Below are positions 25,571 to 32,649 of a DNA stretch of 64,000 bases, piece after piece. The translations under genes were made by a program, and so were the position numbers. Every line of letters starts with the position of its first letter. Position 1 is the first letter of the stretch. The stretch is taken from positions 1-64,000 of the forward strand of contig JAFQCA010000021.1 of the NCBI GenBank assembly GCA_017399485.1. The letters are read 5' to 3'. The stretch is from Alistipes sp. (GTDB taxonomy: Bacteria > Bacteroidota > Bacteroidia > Bacteroidales > Rikenellaceae). The notes under the pieces were generated by a model that saw only the letters and a program-made list of their open reading frames with translations, was not told where the DNA came from and searched no databases.

Positions 25571-26818
25571 CTATCTACCAGAACCTATGCGGCCTGTGTA
25601 GGCATCTACGCCAGATGTATCAAACGGCTGGGCAAAGAACTTCTCGGCAGCCTTGCTGACTGCATCGCCCCAAGGTTGAGGACCTCCGGCGCTCTGTATT
25701 ACCCACAACTTCAGTTGCTTCTTATGCCAATTCACCACGCAGTTGGTTCCCCAAGCACCACCGTGTCCAAACCAAGCATCCTCGTTATCTTTAACGGGAG
25801 CAGTCAAGCCAAGAGAGTAACCGCCCATATTATCGGGACGGGTTGAGCAAGCGAGGATAGACTTAACGGTCTCCTCCTTAAGGATACGAACGCCATTTTC
25901 GCCTACACCCAAGTTCATCAACATCTTGTAGAACTTAAGTTGGTCAGCAGCCGTAGTCCACAAACCTGCTCCTGCAGATGCAAATACGTGAGAATCGTTA
26001 TAAGGACGCTGCTGCCACGCCATCTCTTCAACCCACTCGGCGGGCGCATTATCCTTGAATGCATACAACTCAATCTTCTTCTTGAGTTGCTTATCGGTTG
26101 GCCAGAACCACGTAGACTTCATACCCAGCGGGTCCAACACCTCCTGCTTGAGATAATCCTCCCACTTCATACCTGTCACAACCTCTACGATTGCGCCACC
26201 AATATCGATACCCGTATTTGAGTACAACTCGCGTGTACCCGGCTCAAACATAATAGGAGACTCGGCAGCAACGGCAGCAACCTGACGAAGAGGTGCACCA
26301 CCACTCCATCCACCACCGCGAACATCGTTACGTTTAACACTTGCCTCAAAGGGGAAACCTCCCGTATGGTTGAGGACCATACGGACAGTAAGCGTATTCT
26401 TCGCCTTTTGCAGTGTTTTCACACCATCCTTATTAGACACCAACACCCACAACTCCTTGAACTCAGGCAAATATTTTGAAACAGGGTCGTCAAGTGTAAT
26501 CTTACCCTCCTCGACCAATTTAGCAATCGTCACGCCACAAAAGCCCTTTGTCTGCGAACATTGCATAAATACATTATCCAACTTAATGGGGCGTTTAGCC
26601 TCGACATCGGCATATCCCACGCAACAAGTCTCCTGCACACCCTCTTTATAGAACACGCTAATAGCGCCAGACAACTGTCCATTATCCACATAAGGCTGCA
26701 AAGCCTCTTGCGCATAAGTTGTCTTTGAATCCTTAGCCTTCTTCTGCGCTGTCGCCGTCAAACTAAACGACGCTACCACGACCACAAGGGCGCACGCAAA
26801 TTTCAAAACTCTTTTCAT
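25571..26818 (-). CDS. Secreted beta-lactamase-family serine hydrolase
   Basis: 415 residues with a signal peptide ending TATAQ (residue 25). Motifs: SQTK (Ser88, Lys91), YSNTG and the third box HGGAWGTN in place of KTG. This resembles esterase/D-aminopeptidase members of the family. Thirty-three bases downstream of the NagX-like gene on the same strand, so probably one transcript. That pairing suggests periplasmic processing of amino-sugar or peptidoglycan fragments, which is inference. Confidence 0.87.
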   Translation of the reverse strand: MKRVLKFACALVVVVASFSLTATAQKKAKDSKTTYAQEALQPYVDNGQLSGAISVFYKEGVQETCCVGYADVEAKRPIKLDNVFMQCSQTKGFCGVTIAKLVEEGKITLDDPVSKYLPEFKELWVLVSNKDGVKTLQKAKNTLTVRMVLNHTGGFPFEASVKRNDVRGGGWSGGAPLRQVAAVAAESPIMFEPGTRELYSNTGIDIGGAIVEVVTGMKWEDYLKQEVLDPLGMKSTWFWPTDKQLKKKIELYAFKDNAPAEWVEEMAWQQRPYNDSHVFASAGAGLWTTAADQLKFYKMLMNLGVGENGVRILKEETVKSILACSTRPDNMGGYSLGLTAPVKDNEDAWFGHGGAWGTNCVVNWHKKQLKLWVIQSAGGPQPWGDAVSKAAEKFFAQPFDTSGVDAYTGRIGSGR

Positions 26819-26851
26819 ATCGTATAAATTAATTGTTATTTAACAAATCTA

Positions 26852-27964
26852 CTAAACCTTCAAGAATGTCTGCTTACGATAGAGGAAGTAGAGGAACAAC
26901 CAGCAAACAGTAACAAATCCTGCTTGTGTAACAACATTTGCCCACTGGTCGGGTAACAACCCTGCAAAGCCTCCGATAAAGAAGTTGGAAATACCACTGA
27001 AATTAATGAAACGCTGGGCAAGGTAGATTGTAATAGAGTTCATACCTACAACACGGAAAACAAGAGTCCACTTCTGCCAGCCACGAACATCGATAATGTA
27101 GTAGAAGATAGCCATCATAGCCACCGAGTAAGCACCTACGGCACAAACAAATGTACTTGACCACAACATCTTGTTTACGGGTACAAAGCCCTTACCTATC
27201 AACGCCACGACAGCCAAAACAACCGCGGCACCCAACATATAGAGAGTCTTACGCTCGCCCGACAACTTCTCCTTGGGAAGACGGATTAACTCACCCGTAA
27301 AAATACCCAACATAGCCGTAACGATAGCAGGGATAGCCGACAACAAACCCTCAGGGTCGAAGCGGTTATCATCATAAATCAGGCGACCAGGCAAGAACAA
27401 ACGGTCAATATAACCTACGATATTGCCCTCACGGCTCAACGGGTCAGCATCGGGCACATCGGGAGCACCAACATATTTTGTCAGCAAAGCATAACCAACA
27501 AGAATCACAACAGATATAACGGCACGTGTGCGTACACCGAAATTGACATAAAGCAATGCGGCAAACATCCACGCGATACCGATTCGAGCCAACACACTTG
27601 CACAACGCAGATTATCAAAATCCAATCTAAAGAATCCGTTATAGACCATACCGAGGAAAATCAAGATGGCGGCACGACGGAATATTTTCCAATAGATTGA
27701 TTTCATAGACGCACCCTGCTCACGTTGCTTGGCATAAGAGAAGGGGAACGATACACCCGCCAAGAAGAGGAACAGAGGGAAGATTGTATCGTGATGACGC
27801 AAGCCATCCCAATCAACGTGACTCATAGAACGAGATATAGCCTCCGTTACAGGATTAGGCCACAAAGCACACAAAGCCACAATAAGGCCCGAAAGGCCCA
27901 TAATAAAGAACATATCAAACCCGCGCAGAGCATCGAGCGACATCAAACGTTGTTGGTTCTTCAT
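26852..27964 (-). CDS. HGSNAT/NagX-like membrane acyltransferase (DUF5009)
   Basis: 370 residues from the ATG at 27964 (a TTG two codons upstream is unlikely). Around ten membrane segments. Family signatures: RLMSLDALRGFDMFFIMG at the N-terminus and HDTIFPLFLFLAGVSFPFSY with the conserved Asp/His. Related proteins include human heparan-alpha-glucosaminide N-acetyltransferase and bacterial NagX, which acetylate or move amino sugars across the inner membrane. First gene of a likely pair with the serine hydrolase. A TATCTTTG box at 28087-28094 on minus lies 122 bases upstream. Confidence 0.83.
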   Translation of the reverse strand: MKNQQRLMSLDALRGFDMFFIMGLSGLIVALCALWPNPVTEAISRSMSHVDWDGLRHHDTIFPLFLFLAGVSFPFSYAKQREQGASMKSIYWKIFRRAAILIFLGMVYNGFFRLDFDNLRCASVLARIGIAWMFAALLYVNFGVRTRAVISVVILVGYALLTKYVGAPDVPDADPLSREGNIVGYIDRLFLPGRLIYDDNRFDPEGLLSAIPAIVTAMLGIFTGELIRLPKEKLSGERKTLYMLGAAVVLAVVALIGKGFVPVNKMLWSSTFVCAVGAYSVAMMAIFYYIIDVRGWQKWTLVFRVVGMNSITIYLAQRFINFSGISNFFIGGFAGLLPDQWANVVTQAGFVTVCWLFLYFLYRKQTFLKV

Positions 27965-28333
27965 AATCAATTAGTATTTTAGTTAGTAATTAGTTCTTAA
28001 GCAATATGCAAGCAGCATCGGTATGCAAACATTAGACATCACTCAGATAATCTTTCGGCACATATATCACGCACTCTTGCAAAGAACAAAGATAAGATTT
28101 TATTTTATAAAATAGGTAAATTTATGTCTTTTATTTATTCTGCCGCAGAAAAGCCTGCAATTTAGAATTAAGACAATTACAAAAACTTTTGACGTATTAC
28201 GCTGACTCATAGCGAGAACAATGATAGTAGAAACAACCATAGAGGTATTTTCGAAAAAAATTACTGCGCGATATTTTGCAATTATGTTTTTTTTGTCTAC
28301 TTTTGCACTACTCTTTAGCGAAGGAGAGGTTTG
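27965..28333. other. Intergenic region with divergent promoters
   Basis: No gene is seen. It is AT-rich and contains a minus-strand TATCTTTG box (28087-28094) for the NagX-like gene and, on plus, the tRNA-Ser promoter (28275-28305). A minus-strand reading at 28100-28360 exists only by overlapping the tRNA and has no protein-like features. Confidence 0.6.
28275..28305 (+). promoter_or_regulatory. tRNA-Ser promoter
   Basis: TTTG (28275-28278), exactly 19 bases, then TACTTTTG (28298-28305): consensus Bacteroidetes promoter, 28 bases before the tRNA. Confidence 0.75.
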
Positions 28334-28419
28334 GAAGGATGGGTGAGTGGCTGAAACCACCAGTTTGCTAAACTGACGTACTCGTTAGGGTACCGGGGGT
28401 TCGAATCCCCCTCCTTCCG
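28334..28419 (+). tRNA. tRNA-Ser (anticodon GCU)
   Basis: 86 bases with acceptor stem GGAAGGA/TCCTTCC, discriminator G, anticodon loop TTGCTAA giving GCU, a long class II variable arm (GTACTCGTTAGGGTAC) and T-arm GGGGGTTCGAATCCCCC. CCA is not encoded (the next bases are CAC). Reads AGC/AGU serine codons. Confidence 0.97.
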
Positions 28420-28490
28420 CACCATACGTGCCTTGCGGTTTTTTAAGGTTGGCCGCAGGGGTATAAAGAACGGCCCGTTCTGCGTATGGC

Positions 28491-28519
28491 ACTTTTACAT
28501 TTTATGTAAAAGTTTTTTT
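28491..28519 (+). terminator. Terminator downstream of tRNA-Ser
   Basis: Perfect stem ACTTTTACAT/ATGTAAAAGT with a three-base loop, ending in seven T residues. Confidence 0.75.
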
Positions 28520-28538
28520 AGGGTAATAATAGGGGTTC

Positions 28539-28570
28539 GGCGCCGAGTTCTCAAAATCTTTCTCGGCGCC
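28539..28570 (+). terminator. Second hairpin, GC-rich, followed by ATTTTTAT
   Basis: Stem GGCGCCGAG/CTCGGCGCC with a 14-base loop and a T-rich tail. It is a backup terminator or a small RNA end. Confidence 0.6.
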
Positions 28571-28645
28571 ATTTTTATGCCCATACGCGAACACCCCACA
28601 CCGCATCATCAAACGACTATTTTCGGCATTTTTTTCATCAAAATG

Positions 28646-28676
28646 ATTGTTTTTCAGGCTCAATATCATATCTTTG
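28646..28676 (+). promoter_or_regulatory. Promoter of the organophosphate transporter
   Basis: ATTG (28646-28649), 19 bases, then TATCTTTG (28669-28676), 48 bases before the ATG at 28725. Confidence 0.55.
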
Positions 28677-28724
28677 ATACTTGATTGAGATTTATTGTGG
28701 AAATCTATCTTAAATTTATATAAA

Positions 28725-30098
28725 ATGCTGAAAAAATTTATCAATTTTTACAAGACGAGTTCTCCCGCCGCACCGCTTGAAATAAGCGACGAGGCAAAGA
28801 ACAAACTCTACAAAAAACTTCGTTTTCAAGCATTTATGGCAGGAACTATCGGCTACAGCCTATATTACGTCTGCCGTACAAGTTTGAACGTGGTGAAGAA
28901 ACCTATTTTGGATAGCGGAGCATTGGATGCAACACAATTGGGTGTCATCGGCTCTTCGTTGCTATTCGCTTATGCCATCGGAAAATTCGTCAATGGTTTT
29001 TTGGCCGACTACAGCAACATTAAGCGATTTATGGCAACAGGCCTTGCTGTTTCGGCTATCGCAAACCTACTTATGGGTGTATTAGGCTTTGCTTCAGGAG
29101 CAATCATCTCATCGGCTGTACTTTTCGTCGCTATGTCTATTATGTGGGCTATAAACGGATGGTCGCAGTCAATGGGTTCTCCCCCATCGGTAATTGCGCT
29201 ATCACGCTGGTATCCGCTGGATAAACGAGGGACATATTATGGTTTCTTCTCAGCAAGCCACAACATCGGCGAATTTCTTTCATTCCTTTTTGTAGGTAGC
29301 CTTGTAGCCACCGCAGGTTGGCAATGGGGATTTATCGGCTCGACAATAGCGGGTGTTTTAGGCGTGATATTCATCATCATATTTATGCACGACACTCCCG
29401 AAAGCAAAGGCTTGCCATCGATAACCGTATTAGCACACGAAAAGGAGAATTCTGCCGACAATCAATCGGTAAAAGATGTACAAAAATTGGCATTACGCAC
29501 ACCTGCTGTATGGATTTTGGCTCTAGCAAGTGCATTTATGTATATCAGCCGCTATGCTATAAATGGTTGGGGAGTGCTCTATCTGCAAGAGTCTAAAGGC
29601 TTTGACCTGGTAGATGCAACACAGATTATATCTATAAATGCTTTACTGGGTATAATAGGCACTGTATTTTCGGGTTGGATTTCAGACCGTTTCTTCAAAG
29701 GTAGTCGCAACATTCCCGCATTAGTAGCAGGAGTATTGAATACGATAGGTTTGATACTATTTGTTTATGGCGGCAACAGTTGGTTTATTAACGCATTGAG
29801 TATGGTCATATTCGGTATTGCCGTAGGTGTGTTGATTAGTTTCCTCGGAGGCCTGATGGCCGTAGATGTTGTACCTCGCAATGCTACGGGTGCTGCTATG
29901 GGTGTAGTAGGTATGGCAAGTTATGTTGCGGCTGGTATTCAAGATGTTGTCAGCGGTGCACTTATCGACTCAAGCAAAACTATTGTCGATGGTGCTACAA
30001 TATATGATTTTAGTAATGCTGCAATATTCTGGATTGGTGCATCGATTATATCATTTATGCTTCCGATATTGAATTGGAGACGCAAGGCGCAAGAATAA
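28725..30098 (+). CDS. Organophosphate:phosphate antiporter family MFS transporter (GlpT/UhpT-like)
   Basis: 457 residues, about 12 membrane segments. The start at 28725 (MLKKFINFYK) replaces a TTG ten codons earlier. OPA-family features: YKKLRFQAFMAGTIGYSLYY, GFLADYSNIKRFMATGL, INGWSQSMGSPPSV and HDTPESKGLPSI. These carriers import sugar phosphates or glycerol 3-phosphate in exchange for phosphate; sequence alone does not fix the substrate. Own promoter; convergent with the TIM-barrel lipoprotein gene. Confidence 0.87.
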   Translation: MLKKFINFYKTSSPAAPLEISDEAKNKLYKKLRFQAFMAGTIGYSLYYVCRTSLNVVKKPILDSGALDATQLGVIGSSLLFAYAIGKFVNGFLADYSNIKRFMATGLAVSAIANLLMGVLGFASGAIISSAVLFVAMSIMWAINGWSQSMGSPPSVIALSRWYPLDKRGTYYGFFSASHNIGEFLSFLFVGSLVATAGWQWGFIGSTIAGVLGVIFIIIFMHDTPESKGLPSITVLAHEKENSADNQSVKDVQKLALRTPAVWILALASAFMYISRYAINGWGVLYLQESKGFDLVDATQIISINALLGIIGTVFSGWISDRFFKGSRNIPALVAGVLNTIGLILFVYGGNSWFINALSMVIFGIAVGVLISFLGGLMAVDVVPRNATGAAMGVVGMASYVAAGIQDVVSGALIDSSKTIVDGATIYDFSNAAIFWIGASIISFMLPILNWRRKAQE

Positions 30099-30124
30099 CA
30101 CCGATTGATATATGCACAAATAAA

Positions 30125-30152
30125 AACGCTCGGTCTTTACAGTCCGAGCGTT
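30125..30152. terminator. Bidirectional terminator
   Basis: Stem AACGCTCGG/CCGAGCGTT between convergent genes, with CATTTTTG after it on plus and TTTTTAT on minus. Confidence 0.8.
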
Positions 30153-30173
30153 CATTTTTGCTATAATCAATGA

Positions 30174-31139
30174 TTATTTTGCAGCCTCCTCACAATCCTT
30201 GCAAGCAGTATTGCCATAGATTGACTTCAAGTACTCCATACTCATTGCTACACACTCCATAGGAGTCTTACCCATACTTGGCTGGTCCTGCTCAACGATA
30301 AGCCACTTGCTACCAGCAGCCTCAGATGCTGCGATGATAGAAGGAACATCCTGAACACCGTGGCCCAAAGGACGGAACTCGAAAGCAGTATTCTTCTTCT
30401 CCTCGCCCTCGTTCAAACCGATAAGAGCATAGGGGTCACCCTCCTGCTCACCCTCCTGATAGAAGTCCTTGAGGTGAACAACAGGTGAACGACCTGAATA
30501 CTTCTGCAAATAAGCAACGGGGTCCTGACCAGAATACTTAACCCAGCACTGGTCCAACTCTGTCTGCAAAAGGTCAGCAGGAACATTAGCGTAGAGATAA
30601 TCCAAACCGAACTCACCACTCTCCAACTTCTTGAACTCGAAATCGTGGTTGTGATAGAGCAACACCAAACCTGCAGCCTTGCACTTCTCACCGATAGAGC
30701 GAATCTCCTCTACCATCTGCATAAACAACTCACCACCGGGACGACGCTCCTCAGTAACGTAAGGCACAACGATATACTTGCAACCTACAGCCTTATAGTC
30801 AGCGATAACCTTGTCTATATCAGCCAACATATCAGCCAAAGGCACGTGTGCAGAGATAGGCTCCAAACCAATCTCCTTACACCAAGCATTTACCTGCTCA
30901 GGAGAGTTATTGAACAAACCAGCGAACTCAACGCCGTCGTAGCCCATAGCCTTAACCTGCTGAAGAGTACCCTTGAAGTCCTGCTCCATAGCGTCACGTA
31001 CGCTATACAACTGCAAACCGATAGGCAAAGTCTCTTTGCAATCACCGCAGCACTCAGACTTTTTTGCTGCGTTACCACCGCAAGAAGCGAGAGTCAAAAC
31101 CGCTACTGCAGAGAGCAATAAAGTTGATAACTTTTTCAT
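30174..31139 (-). CDS. Sugar phosphate isomerase/epimerase-like TIM-barrel lipoprotein with terminal CxxC clusters
   Basis: 321 residues. Lipobox LASC with the acylated Cys at residue 20. The mature part begins CGGNAAKKSECCGDCKE, then a xylose isomerase-like TIM barrel (IGLQLYSVRDAMEQD, GYDGVEFAG, LLYHNHDFEF with metal-binding His/Glu, VVHLKDF). The C-terminus ends ACKDCEEAAK. Cysteine pairs on both sides of the barrel are unusual for this family and might form disulfides or bind metal. Relatives in Bacteroides are secreted and act on sugars of unknown identity. Transcribed alone from a consensus promoter. Confidence 0.82.
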   Translation of the reverse strand: MKKLSTLLLSAVAVLTLASCGGNAAKKSECCGDCKETLPIGLQLYSVRDAMEQDFKGTLQQVKAMGYDGVEFAGLFNNSPEQVNAWCKEIGLEPISAHVPLADMLADIDKVIADYKAVGCKYIVVPYVTEERRPGGELFMQMVEEIRSIGEKCKAAGLVLLYHNHDFEFKKLESGEFGLDYLYANVPADLLQTELDQCWVKYSGQDPVAYLQKYSGRSPVVHLKDFYQEGEQEGDPYALIGLNEGEEKKNTAFEFRPLGHGVQDVPSIIAASEAAGSKWLIVEQDQPSMGKTPMECVAMSMEYLKSIYGNTACKDCEEAAK

Positions 31140-31189
31140 AATGTCTAAATATTAAATTAAGGATTCTTAAATATTTTATCAAAATCGTA

Positions 31190-31220
31190 CAAATATACGA
31201 TTAATATCTTTTTTTGCAAA
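31190..31220 (-). promoter_or_regulatory. Promoter of the TIM-barrel lipoprotein
   Basis: On minus: TTTG (31217-31220), exactly 19 bases, TATATTTG (31190-31197). Consensus; 50 bases before the ATG. Confidence 0.75.
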
Positions 31221-31272
31221 ATTTATCGCCAATTTTACCTGCCGACATATTTTCACACGACTCTCATATATT

Positions 31273-32565
31273 CTAATCGTCACATTTAGGCCACTGTAAT
31301 AATATTGCCAACAACGCACAACCTCCCATAATATATGGGTAATAGAGATATGAAATAATCTCAATCGGTGAGATTGCGGCCAAACCTGCCGCCATAAGCA
31401 GTTGTGCGCCATAAGGCAGCAAGCCCTGCACAAAGCAAGAGAACGTATCGAGCAGACTCGCGGCACGACGTGGCGAGATGCCGAATCGTTGTGCAATTTC
31501 GCGAACAATACCACCAACCGATATTATCGCCACAGTATTATTAGCCGTACAGACATCGGCAAAAATAACCAACGAGGCGATTGACAACTCGGCTCCACGA
31601 CGCGATGTGATTCGAGATGTAACGCGTGAAATAATATAATCGACACCGCCATTCAAGCGTATCAACTCCAACATACCGCCCGCCATCATCGTGATAATAA
31701 TCAGTTCGCCCATTGAGCCTATACCCTCGCCCATCGACACAAACCAATCGACCAAAGAGATTTGGCCACCCACAATGCCCATAACACCGGAGGCCACGAT
31801 TCCAAGCACCAAGACGCACAACACATTAACGCCTGCTACAGCCGTTACCAAAACCAACAGATATGGCAACATCATAACCCACGATGCTGAAGATTCTGCT
31901 GGAGTATATGTTGTGACATAATCGCCACCGACAATAGCATAAATAAGAAGTGTAATAAAAGCCGCAGGGGCTACTATAAGCAGATTTGTACGAAACTTAT
32001 CCCGCATATTGCAACCTTGAGTACGTGTCGCGGCAATCGTTGTATCGGATATAAACGATAGATTATCACCAAACAACGCGCCTCCAACGACAATGGCCAC
32101 CAGCCAAGCAACATTACCACCCGTCTGTTCGGCCATAGCCGATGCTATGGGCGTCAAGGCCACAATGGTACCGACTGATGTTCCAACAGAGAATGATGTA
32201 AAGCAGGCTGCCAAGAATATTCCCGCAGGCAAAAACTCTTCGGGCACGATACGCAGAGTAAGAGCCACAGTAGCATCAACAGCACCCATAGTTTTTGTCG
32301 AAGCGGCAAAGGCGCCTGCCAAGACAAAAATCCATATCATAAGCATAATATTCGGCTCGGTTGCTCCGCGCGAATAACTATCCACGCTCTCGGTCAAAGT
32401 CCTTTTACGGCACATAGCAACGGCCACCATCGAGGCTATCATACCAGCCACCACGATAGGCATTTTATAAAAATCGCCAGCCAGCAACGACCCCAAAAGA
32501 TAGATTCCGAGAAAAACCACAAGCGGCAACAACGCTATCGGATTACCGTTTTTTACATTATGCAT
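31273..32565 (-). CDS. nhaC: Na+/H+ antiporter, NhaC family
   Basis: 430 residues from the ATG at 32565 (a TTG one codon earlier is ignored). Around eleven membrane segments. NhaC signatures: CFTSFSVGTSVGTIVALTP, GGALFGDNLSFISDTTIAAT and VCTANNTVAIISVGG. Exports sodium in exchange for protons, or exchanges organic ions in some members. Divergent from the transglutaminase-like gene: a TAATTTTG box at 32603-32610 on minus may be its -7 element. Ion specificity is inferred. Confidence 0.88.
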   Translation of the reverse strand: MHNVKNGNPIALLPLVVFLGIYLLGSLLAGDFYKMPIVVAGMIASMVAVAMCRKRTLTESVDSYSRGATEPNIMLMIWIFVLAGAFAASTKTMGAVDATVALTLRIVPEEFLPAGIFLAACFTSFSVGTSVGTIVALTPIASAMAEQTGGNVAWLVAIVVGGALFGDNLSFISDTTIAATRTQGCNMRDKFRTNLLIVAPAAFITLLIYAIVGGDYVTTYTPAESSASWVMMLPYLLVLVTAVAGVNVLCVLVLGIVASGVMGIVGGQISLVDWFVSMGEGIGSMGELIIITMMAGGMLELIRLNGGVDYIISRVTSRITSRRGAELSIASLVIFADVCTANNTVAIISVGGIVREIAQRFGISPRRAASLLDTFSCFVQGLLPYGAQLLMAAGLAAISPIEIISYLYYPYIMGGCALLAILLQWPKCDD

Positions 32566-32649
32566 CAAACTATGATTTATAGATTTATCCTAAATATGTG
32601 TGCAAAATTACTTTTTTTTCGTACTTTTACTACCAAAACACGTTATAAA

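Larger units (their letters stand above)
28420..28724. other. Structured intergenic region after tRNA-Ser
   Basis: No gene seen. Immediately after the tRNA, CCATACG is matched by CGTATGG near 28483-28489, enclosing CCTTGCGG/CCGCAGGG and AGAAC/GTTCT pairings, so about 70 bases could fold as a branched RNA. A terminator hairpin (28491-28519) and a second GC-rich hairpin (28539-28570) follow. The far end contains the transporter promoter. An 83-codon plus reading at 28433-28684 crosses both hairpins and is not protein-like. Confidence 0.5.

Noticed and set aside
16006..27964. Antibiotic-resistance beta-lactamases
   Set aside because: The two serine hydrolases have SxxK and YxN but altered third motifs (RTG, HGG) and look like cell-wall peptidases or esterases.
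28100..28360. 86-codon minus reading frame
   Set aside because: Overlaps tRNA-Ser and its promoter; no protein features.
28433..28684. 83-codon plus reading frame after tRNA-Ser
   Set aside because: Crosses two strong hairpins and the transporter promoter.
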